Positions 57,294 through 64,000 of a DNA stretch of 64,000 bases are shown one piece after another (within the stretch, counting starts at the first letter, position 1; every line of letters begins with the position of its first letter). Source of the stretch: Heyndrickxia sporothermodurans (GTDB taxonomy: Bacteria; Bacillota; Bacilli; Bacillales; Bacillaceae_C); assembly GCA_016756695.1 (NCBI GenBank), contig CP066701.1, positions 1,950,001 to 2,014,000 of the forward strand, read 5' to 3'. The position numbers and the translations under genes are program-made. The notes below the pieces were generated by a model. The model made no database searches. It was not told the DNA's origin and saw only the letters and a list, made by a program, of their open reading frames with translations.

Positions 57294-57601
57294 TAATAAA
57301 TCCTCCTTACTTGGAGCATTAAGTCCATTCCAATCAACGTACTTATTTCATCATGGCTTTTTGTGTATCAGCAACCATCTTTTTCTTTATCATAACATAA
57401 AGGAGAAATTCTAGGTGTTTGAGGAAACCGTTTTGTAATAAGGTCCTAATACTTCAAATTACCTACCATCCTTTTTCCTATTTTATCGTTCCTTTTTATA
57501 TTGTAAAATTTTAGAAGATGAATATATGTAGGATTGGAAAAGTTGGGATTCCCTATTGGTTTATTCTAGATATCCAAATCAATAAGAAAAGGAGGTTTTT
57601 C

Positions 57602-59364
57602 ATGGACGTAAAATATATCCCATCAGATTGGGAAAAGATGAAAGAAGGTATTGGCGATTTAATTGGATTAGGGCGTTTGGGTAAAGGGATGATTGATGAT
57701 CTAAAAGATATCACTGATAACTTAGAAGATGCAGAATCAGATATTGCAAGCCTTGACAGCGATGGGGTCATCTCCTTTCACCACACGAGTCAGAAAGATA
57801 AATTTCAACAATTATACGAAGACTTTGAGGTGCTACATCGATTTACTGGAAAAATCGGGGATATCGTCGATCGTACTATTGACCAACCATTCTATGAAGA
57901 TATTGATGCATTTGTCGAGGCGATGAGAGATTTAACGCCTTCTAACTACACAACAAAAAACCGAATAGGTGCAACAGAAGTAAAAGTTGTCAATGCAGGA
58001 TATGGCCAGCAACAGACATTTGAAGTTCCAAAGACTGAGATTAGTATCGATGACATTTTTAGCGGAGATAATCACTATGCCAAACAAATGAAGCTCGAAT
58101 ATGAGACTTGGAAAGAGCTAAATCCGGATCAGGATTTTTCGCAAAAAGAGTATCAACTCGCAGTTGTAAATACACGGGCCTTTGAATATGAATCGATTCG
58201 AAACCATCAGGAAAGCAAGGAATTCTGGGGGCAAATTGCCGCACTCGTCGTCATCATCGGTGTTTCTTTAGTCTGCCCACCTGCAGGTATCGCGTTAGGA
58301 GCCGCTTATGGTACATTCGAATTAAGCTCGGCCGTTTCCGGAATTGGATATCTGGTCGAGAGCTAGGCACTGGAGAGCGAGTCTTCCGAGGACTATTAAG
58401 CCCGCTGGATATTATTCCTGGGGTGAGTAGTATTACGAAATTCAGCGGAACAGTAAGGCTTGCTCACCTTGGAGATATGGGGATATCGTCCATTAAAACG
58501 GGAATTAAAAGAAGTTTTAATAATGGAGTGACCCACATTAAGAATATGGTAGAAACTGCCAGTAATGCTTCTGCCACTCGATTAAAAAGTGCAACCTCGG
58601 CAATAAAAGATGTACCAAATAAGCTGAAAAATAAGTTAATAGACGATACAATAGAAGTAGGGAGATTCATAGATTCAGCCACCACATATACAAAAAATAT
58701 CTTCTCGACCCGAAAACCATTAGACTTCGCCATGGAGGGATTCGGAAATACTGGAAGTGTCCGAATGCCTGTGGAGAATACGCATGCGGCTGAGAATTAT
58801 TTTGCGGCTAAGCTTGGTAGGGGGAATGGGGTTGGTGGTGGTACGGGTAATACTGTAAGTAATTATATTGATGATATAATTGTGAACGGAAAAGTAGATG
58901 CCGCTAAGATGAATAAGCTTAAAAATGCTATTCAAAATAATACTTTTAGTGTAGATGAGCTGTCTGAGATTAGAAAAAAGATGTCTGATTTAGGCATTAC
59001 TAAAGAGTATGATGAAGCATTAATAAAAATTGATTTTGGCAAGTATCTTAGGGGATTAATAGGTGACCCGCCTACCGCTATGATAAATCCTCATGCACAT
59101 CATATTCTATTTAAAAAAGGTCTTGGTCAGAAGCAGCAAGAACTGGTTCGAGAAGGTCAGGAAATATTAAGAAGGTATGGGATAGATCCCATAATTGGAG
59201 AAGAAAACCTTGTTTGGGCACCAAATGCCGTAGTAGGACAACATAGTCTCGATGCTTTAGAGGAAGTAGTGAATCGGTTAAGGGCTATTGAAGAATTTGG
59301 CGGTGACTTTGATGATATTGTTGAAGCTCTTAAAGATTTAGGTGACATAGCTAGTACAAGATAG
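57602..59364 (+). pseudogene. polymorphic toxin, pre-toxin TG region plus C-terminal AHH nuclease (one frameshift)
   Basis: ATG 57602 after AAGGAGG. N-terminal helical part (MDVKYIPSDWEKMKEGIGDL; LEDAESDIASLDSDGVISFH), then a hydrophobic stretch AALVVIIGVSLVCPPAGIAL. Frame 1 stops at 58366; the next frame carries WISGRELGTGERVFRG and LLSPLDIIPGVSSI, the pre-toxin TG block. One A seems missing near 58343. The C-terminal 110 residues hold NPHAHHILFKKG and ENLVWAPNAVVGQHSLDALE, the AHH treble-clef nuclease pattern. No signal peptide; by analogy a secreted (type VII-like) effector of about 587 residues. Ankyrin-protein gene follows at 24 bp. Confidence 0.8.
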
Positions 59365-59388
59365 TAGAAATACTGGAGGGCTAATATT

Positions 59389-59898
59389 ATGGATGAAAAA
59401 GTTCTAAATAAAACTATAAGAAATGCTATAAAGATTGGAGATATTAATGAAGTAAAGCATTTAATAGACGAAAATCCAGAATCTTTACATTTAATGACAC
59501 CATTTGGTACCTGGTTACATGTTGCAGCAAAGAAAGGACATTTTGGAATAGTAGAATATCTAGTTCAAAAAGGAATCGATGTTAATACAAAAGGTGATAT
59601 ATTTGATGCTTCACCTTTAAGATTGGCAGCGGGAGAGGGGCATTTGGAGATAGTAAAGTATTTAATAGAGAATGGTGCAGAATTAGATGTGAGCTTAGCA
59701 AAAAGAAATCCATTATTTGGAGCAATTTATGGCGGGCATAAAGAAGTAGCTGAGTTTCTAGTTGAAAAAGGAATAGATATTTCAATTAGATATACTGGAG
59801 AGAATATTAAGAATATGGATGCATATGAATATGCTAGACAATTTGGGCAAACAGAAATCGCTGAATATTTAAAGAAGAAGATGGAGGAAAAAGAATAA
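59389..59898 (+). CDS. ankyrin-repeat protein, likely immunity partner
   Basis: 169 residues with CTGGAGGG upstream. Four ankyrin repeats, e.g. TPFGTWLHVAAKKGHFGIVE, SPLRLAAGEGHLEIVKYLIE and NPLFGAIYGGHKEVAEFLVE. No signal peptide or catalytic motif. Ankyrin proteins are a known class of immunity proteins encoded right behind polymorphic toxins, and the 24-bp spacing with a shared terminator suits this. Neutralisation of the AHH nuclease is inferred. Confidence 0.85.
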   Translation: MDEKVLNKTIRNAIKIGDINEVKHLIDENPESLHLMTPFGTWLHVAAKKGHFGIVEYLVQKGIDVNTKGDIFDASPLRLAAGEGHLEIVKYLIENGAELDVSLAKRNPLFGAIYGGHKEVAEFLVEKGIDISIRYTGENIKNMDAYEYARQFGQTEIAEYLKKKMEEKE

Positions 59899-59986
59899 AA
59901 AAAGTGTTACTGGCTCGTAGCCTGAAAATTTTGAGATTAATATGCTCATTAGTTTAGAGGTGAGATTAAAAATAGAATCATTAATA

Positions 59987-60025
59987 AAGCACTTGATTCC
60001 CTATTAGGTAACAAGTGTTTTTTTT
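59987..60025 (+). terminator. terminator of the toxin-immunity pair
   Basis: AAGCACTTG (59987-59995) pairs with CAAGTGTTT (60012-60020), then T8. A close relative stands at 60797-60845 behind the decayed second module. Confidence 0.85.
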
Positions 60026-60109
60026 ATGAAACAATTATGCTTTGGATAACATGAATGATGCTTTACTGAAATTCAAGAGATGGATAAAACTAGAGTAAAC
60101 AGTATTATA

Positions 60110-60740
60110 ATTTTCAGCACGGTACAGTAAAGCTTGATCATTTACGGGGGTTCGGGAAATTCGTCGTTAAAAATGAAAAAAGTACCCAATCTCAAAAATA
60201 TTGTCAAAACAAGTCGGAAATCTGACTACCCCTGCTTAAAAAGCTCGGTCTCAGTGACAAAAGATGTCGAAAATAAGCTGAAGTAAGTCAATAGACGATA
60301 CAATAGAAGTAGGAAGATTCATCGATTCAGCCATCACACAAGGAAAAAACATCATCTCGACCCGAAAACCATTAGACTTCGCCATGGAGGGATTCGGAAA
60401 TACTGGAAGTGTCCGAATGCCTGTGGAGAATACGCATGCTTTTGAGAATAAAGTCAGTGCTATGTTGAGTAAGGTTAAGGGAGTTAATGTTGGTGGTGGT
60501 ACGGATAAGGTTAATCCGAAATACACAACTAAAATAAAATGGGGAATCAATGATATTGAACAAGGCCATATTGTAAGGGATACTGGGGAAAAAGAATACC
60601 TCAAAAAAATCCAAGAGTTGATGAATTTGAGTAGAAAATAAATCCAAATGATGAAAGTCTCTATTTGCCACATCCTAAGGGTGGATTTGTTCAATTTGAA
60701 AATTTAGCTGAGGATATAGTTTAGGATGGTAAATTAAATA
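60110..60740 (+). pseudogene. degenerate orphan toxin module (second copy of pre-toxin region, different C-terminus)
   Basis: Related to 58440-58830 of the toxin gene and identical to it over 84 nt (60356-60439 against 58704-58787), covering PLDFAMEGFGNTGSVRMPVE. Upstream part is full of indels. Downstream the C-terminus differs: NPKYTTKIKWGINDIEQGHI, EKEYLKKIQELMNL, a frameshift, then NPNDESLYLPHPKGGFVQFE and a stop in place of the usual Q of V-Q-D-G-K-L. This pattern recalls other Bacillus toxin C-termini, but I do not assign a nuclease class. No start codon with signals; a silent cassette. Confidence 0.75.
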
Positions 60741-60796
60741 GATTACAACCCTTTTTCCGAGTAAATTATTTGAGAAATCGAACAATAGCTAACTAT

Positions 60797-60845
60797 AAGC
60801 GCTTTATTGTCAAATAGGCAACAAGTGCTTTTTTTGTTGTTTAGT
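60797..60845 (+). terminator. terminator of the decayed toxin module
   Basis: AAGCGCTT (60797-60804) pairs with AAGTGCTT (60833-60840), then T-run. The loop GTCAAATAGGCAACA resembles that of the terminator at 59987. Confidence 0.75.
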
Positions 60846-61004
60846 GTACGTTGAAAATAAAGCAGAGGATATTTACATTTACTGTTCCTATGAGCCGGAA
60901 ATGCATGGTTTAGACGTATTTTTAAAATAAATTGCCAACTTGTATTTAAGCATAATTTAAATGATGCAGTAAATAGTACAAGCGCAATAGGATAAATCGG
61001 AACT

Positions 61005-61078
61005 CGCAAGCTTGGACGTGACGGAGGCATCTCCTTTCCTCACACGAGATAGAAAGATAAATTTCAACAACTAATTGA
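61005..61078 (+). repeat. fragment of toxin N-terminal coding region
   Basis: ATCTCCTTTCCTCACACGAG and AGAAAGATAAATTTCAACAA match 57768-57815 of the toxin gene (ISFHHTSQKDKFQQL) with small changes. The orientation is the same. It lies behind the decayed module, so the array has been rearranged. No coding capacity. Confidence 0.7.
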
Positions 61079-61238
61079 GGATTTTGTAGCATTTTTAATC
61101 TTATTTTCAATGTAGTAAAAATTCACCGAATGTAATCGAATTTTAAAGCTATTTAATCAGAATTTTATATAAATGAAAAATTATTATGGGATAATGAGTA
61201 CTTCTGAAATAAATGTGATTCGTTTAGGTGGTGCAAGT

Positions 61239-62189
61239 ATGGAAGGGAAGAAGAGGAAACGGGTAAGAGTGAGATGGGGCCGAATATTTGGCGCACTTCT
61301 GCTTCTATGTGTCTTTATTATTGGAGGATGCAGTGTTATTCAGTATGTGCAAGGGACACAGGAAGCTGGCAGTAAATCAAGTAAAACTCAAAAAGAATTT
61401 CATTCATTTAAAGGGACAAAAAGTAAAATCGGTGACACTAACATTCTTTTATTAGGAAATGACACTAGAGGGGAAAAACATTCGAGAACCGATACGATCA
61501 TGATCGCTCATTATGATCAAAAAGCCCATAATGTCAAGCTTATTTCTCTTATGCGTGATATGTTTGTCTCGATCCCTGGCCACGGAAAAGAAAAATTAAA
61601 TGCGGCTTATGCTTACGGGGGTCCGGAATTACTAAGGCAAACTATTACTGAAAATTTTGGTGTAGATATTCAATACTACACGATCGTAGATTTCCAAGGA
61701 TTCGAAAAAGCCGTTGACACCCTTGTACCAGATGGCGTCGAAATAGATGTTCCACATGATATGTCATCCGGTATAGGAATGAAGCTGAAGAAAGGCAAGC
61801 AAGTACTTCATGGAAATGAGCTATTAGGATATGTTCGTTTTCGCCATGATCGTTTAAGTGATTTTGGCCGTGTGCAAAGACAACAAGAGGTCGTTACAAA
61901 ATTAATGGACGAGTCTATCCAACTTCATAATGTGGTCAAGCTCCCTAAACTAATGGGTATTATGAATTCCTATATTGATACAAATATGGATACCTCTACT
62001 ATTATTGCAATCGGAAAAGATGTTATTACAAAGCAGGGTGGTAAGCTAGAAACATTACGTCTCCCCGAAGATGGGACATTTGAAAATAGACGCATTGACG
62101 GTATAGGTGATGTACTTCAAGTAGATTTTGAACAAAACAAAGAAGCACTTAAGCAATTTTTACAAGGAACCGGAGAAACTAGAAAATAG
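61239..62189 (+). CDS. LytR-CpsA-Psr (LCP) family wall-polymer ligase
   Basis: 316 residues from ATG 61239 (TTAGGTGG upstream). Short basic cytoplasmic tail, one membrane helix (IFGALLLLCVFIIGGCSVIQ) and an extracellular LCP domain: NILLLGNDTRGEKHSRTDTI, LISLMRDMFVSIPGHGKEKL, AYAYGGPELLRQTI and GYVRFRHDRLSDFGRVQRQQ. The catalytic Arg and Asp residues are all there. Known: transfers wall teichoic acid or other glycopolymers onto peptidoglycan. Ends without a clear terminator. Confidence 0.93.
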   Translation: MEGKKRKRVRVRWGRIFGALLLLCVFIIGGCSVIQYVQGTQEAGSKSSKTQKEFHSFKGTKSKIGDTNILLLGNDTRGEKHSRTDTIMIAHYDQKAHNVKLISLMRDMFVSIPGHGKEKLNAAYAYGGPELLRQTITENFGVDIQYYTIVDFQGFEKAVDTLVPDGVEIDVPHDMSSGIGMKLKKGKQVLHGNELLGYVRFRHDRLSDFGRVQRQQEVVTKLMDESIQLHNVVKLPKLMGIMNSYIDTNMDTSTIIAIGKDVITKQGGKLETLRLPEDGTFENRRIDGIGDVLQVDFEQNKEALKQFLQGTGETRK

Positions 62190-62268
62190 GTAGTATGAAG
62201 AGCTTATTCCAACTGTTCAATTAGTATTCGCCTGAGAATACTCCATTCAATTTTCAAAATAGAATTGC

Positions 62269-62955
62269 ATGAATAACCGTTATGATAAGAAAGACATGAA
62301 TATATCTGCTTTACAAACTTCCATTAATAGCGATCATTACCCTGAAACAAAAGCACAACTAATACAAGACGCAAAGTTCAAGGAAATTCAGATAGGTCCT
62401 GATCAAACGAATGAGTTTTTTCGTCAACAACAAGGACAATTCCCACTAGATCAAAATGGACAAGTACCAACTCAACAACAGGGATCATATGAACAAGTAC
62501 CATCGCAAAATCAAGAACAACAATCTCAAGAACCAAAACAAACGAAGCAGGAACAGCAAGTTAAGAATGATGGAAATATTAGTGAATATGCCAAGCAAGT
62601 TATTGACTTAACAAATAAAGAAAGGTCTAAACAAGGTATTCCTGCTTTAAAAGTCGATTCGAAGCTTAGTAGTGTGGCTCAAAAGAAATCATTGGATATG
62701 CAACAAAACCATTATTTTTCACATACAAGTCCAACTTATGGATCCCCGTTTGATATGATGAGGGATTTTGGGGTCAATTATAAGAGTGCGGGTGAAAATA
62801 TTGCTCAAGGTCAACAAGACCCACAAGAAGTTGTTAAAGCTTGGATGAATAGTGAAGGTCATAGGAAAAACATCTTAAATAAAAACTTTACACATATCGG
62901 CGTAGGGTTTGAACAAACAGAAAATCACTGGTCACAAATGTTTATTGGGAAATAA
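62269..62955 (+). CDS. CAP/SCP-domain protein (YkwD-like), front end probably missing
   Basis: 228 residues. A low-complexity Gln-rich middle (residues 55-105) precedes the CAP domain: VIDLTNKERSKQGIPALKVD, HYFSHTSPTYGSPFDMMRDF, GENIAQGQ and WMNSEGHRKNILNKNFTHIG. Relatives are exported, often spore- or wall-linked, but here there is no signal peptide and no ribosome site before ATG 62269. A 5' truncation, or a start within a lost region, is likely. Confidence 0.75.
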   Translation: MNNRYDKKDMNISALQTSINSDHYPETKAQLIQDAKFKEIQIGPDQTNEFFRQQQGQFPLDQNGQVPTQQQGSYEQVPSQNQEQQSQEPKQTKQEQQVKNDGNISEYAKQVIDLTNKERSKQGIPALKVDSKLSSVAQKKSLDMQQNHYFSHTSPTYGSPFDMMRDFGVNYKSAGENIAQGQQDPQEVVKAWMNSEGHRKNILNKNFTHIGVGFEQTENHWSQMFIGK

Positions 62956-62970
62956 AAAAGGGAGTTCAAC

Positions 62971-63036
62971 GAGTAATATGGTACCTATAGATTAAACTCT
63001 TTTTCAAGTGTCCTATCTATAGGTACCATATTACTC
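62971..63036. repeat. perfect 22-bp inverted repeat
   Basis: GAGTAATATGGTACCTATAGAT (62971-62992, written in two parts: GAGTAATATGG and TACCTATAGAT) is repeated inverted without mismatch at 63015-63036 over a 22-base loop. No T-run on either side. Too long and exact for a normal terminator; a small mobile-element relic or a bidirectional mRNA end are options. Confidence 0.85.
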
Positions 63037-63274
63037 AGAGCTTCCTTATTTTTATTTTAGTCCATTTTCCTCCATTCTATTTAGAGTCTGGTTCCCTTGT
63101 CATCTCAAACCACATAGAATAAGTCATATGTATATTACCTAATTAAAATCGAACATGTCGCATTAACCCGTTAAAGCAATGTATGATGATCAAGTATTTA
63201 AAATTAATCGAAAATTATATTGAATTTCTTTTTTATTATTGCTATACTTTTTAAAAATCTAATTTATCTAGGCG

Positions 63275-63301
63275 TTTAAGTTAAATCATAGTAAACTTAA
63301 A
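63275..63301. promoter_or_regulatory. inverted repeat upstream of GntR regulator
   Basis: TTTAAGTT (63275-63282) and AACTTAAA (63294-63301) are symmetrical around 11 bases, 48 bp before the start codon and ahead of a TATAAT-like element near 63318. A self-regulatory operator is plausible. Confidence 0.45.
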
Positions 63302-63348
63302 TTGTAAAAGCAAAAGATATAATATTATAACAATTTAAGGAGAATCAC

Positions 63349-64000
63349 ATGAAAGTAAATAAAAATTTGCCTACACCTTTATATCATCAAGTAAAAGATT
63401 ACTTAGAAGAAAAAATCATTTTAGGTGAATGGGAGCCTGGGTTTCAATTGCCTACAGAAAAGGAGCTGTCAGCCCAATTTCAAGTAAGTACCATTACCGT
63501 AAAAAGAGCCATACATGATCTAGTCAACAAAGGAATTCTTTATCGTCAAAGAGGAAAAGGAACGTTTGTAAGTAGGAAGGAGGATAAAGATATTTACCAG
63601 CTCGTTTCACTAAGGAATGAAGCAGAGGAAGATAAACACCATCCTCATAAGTCATTATCCTTCAAGGAAGAAGAAGCCGGTGTGAAAATTGGTAAAATGC
63701 TTAATATAAACGCTGCAGAGAAAGTCTATAAAATTCATAGGTTGAAAATTGAAGAAGAGACTCCAGTCGGGATTGAGTATACATACATTCCGTGCTCTTT
63801 ATTTCCTGGTCTCACGGAAAAGGTAATAGAAGACGATCTTTTCTACAATGTTTTCACAAATAAATATGGAATGAATTTAGGAAAAGCAAAAATCTTTTTC
63901 TCCACCATAACTGCAGAGGACTATGAGGCAGATTTGTTAAACATCCCCAAAGGTGAGCAGCTATTTGTTTTAGAAAGGTTTACGTATACTGAGGAGCAGC
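63349..64000 (+). CDS. GntR/HutC-family regulator with UTRA domain (runs off window)
   Basis: 217 residues visible from ATG 63349 (TTAAGGAGA upstream). N-terminal winged helix LYHQVKDYLEEKIILGEWEP, QLPTEKELSAQFQVSTITVK and YRQRGKGTFVSRK; then the UTRA ligand domain (VYKIHRLKIEEETPVGIEYT; LFYNVFTNKYGMNLGKAKIF). Such regulators usually sense sugars or amino sugars and often control a PTS or glycosidase gene next to them, which would lie beyond the window end. Confidence 0.92.
   Translation, partial: MKVNKNLPTPLYHQVKDYLEEKIILGEWEPGFQLPTEKELSAQFQVSTITVKRAIHDLVNKGILYRQRGKGTFVSRKEDKDIYQLVSLRNEAEEDKHHPHKSLSFKEEEAGVKIGKMLNINAAEKVYKIHRLKIEEETPVGIEYTYIPCSLFPGLTEKVIEDDLFYNVFTNKYGMNLGKAKIFFSTITAEDYEADLLNIPKGEQLFVLERFTYTEEQ

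Overview
The window reads as chromosome of a low-GC, spore-forming Bacillaceae bacterium. Grounds are the AT-rich sequence, Gram-positive ribosome binding sites (AAGGAGG type), a GerA/GerB spore-germination locus, a FosB-type metallothiol transferase, a Fur-regulated basic protein (FbpB-like), DppA-E peptide transport genes, LicT-type antitermination and CcpA-like sites. No rRNA or tRNA gene was seen, and no CRISPR array. The species cannot be fixed from sequence alone.

Layout. 1-5.5 kb: a beta-glucoside utilisation cluster (end of a PTS EIIBCA permease, two 6-phospho-beta-glucosidases, a lactonase-fold 6-phosphogluconolactonase) with a textbook ribonucleic antiterminator overlapping a terminator before the second glucosidase. 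5.5-28 kb: a patchwork of short unlinked housekeeping and accessory genes. These include HAD phosphatase, TetR regulators, a frameshifted ketosteroid-dehydrogenase-like flavoprotein, an AAA ATPase, an XRE regulator/membrane-protein cassette present twice (the second copy broken by an IS110/IS1111-type element), SDR and MDR oxidoreductases, a truncated butanediol dehydrogenase, DinB, a stand-alone second DNA polymerase III beta clamp, GNAT and FosB. A 52-bp tandem repeat family occurs at three places here.

28-39 kb is a decay zone. It holds a membrane gene with an in-frame stop, an FbpB-like small gene, a frameshifted DUF3231 gene, a methyltransferase cut by an intact IS21 element, and a gerA-type germination gene carrying an IS1182-like element that itself carries an intact IS66 element. 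A gerB fragment fused to the tail of an unrelated gene follows. 39.5-51 kb: an S9 peptidase, then an Lrp regulator with dppA, dppB, dppC, dppD, dppF and dppE (D-aminopeptidase and di/oligopeptide ABC transporter). dppD is split by a 1.84-kb IS with an 8-bp target duplication and dppF has a frameshift, so the transporter is probably dead as sequenced.

51.7-57.3 kb: an RpiR regulator divergent from a PfkB sugar-phosphate kinase, a fructose-type PTS EIIBCA and a LacD-type tagatose-bisphosphate aldolase, with a Cof-type HAD phosphatase behind. The set fits import and breakdown of a ketohexose, D-tagatose being the best guess, under CcpA-like control. 57.6-61.1 kb: a polymorphic toxin with a pre-toxin TG region and a C-terminal AHH nuclease, an ankyrin-repeat protein as likely immunity partner, and a degenerate second toxin module plus a third fragment. 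61.2-64 kb: an LCP wall-assembly protein, a CAP-domain protein, a perfect 22-bp inverted repeat and the start of a GntR/UTRA regulator.

Caution: many breaks are single-base indels, mostly losses. Some may be sequencing or assembly errors rather than biology; this is raised as a finding.
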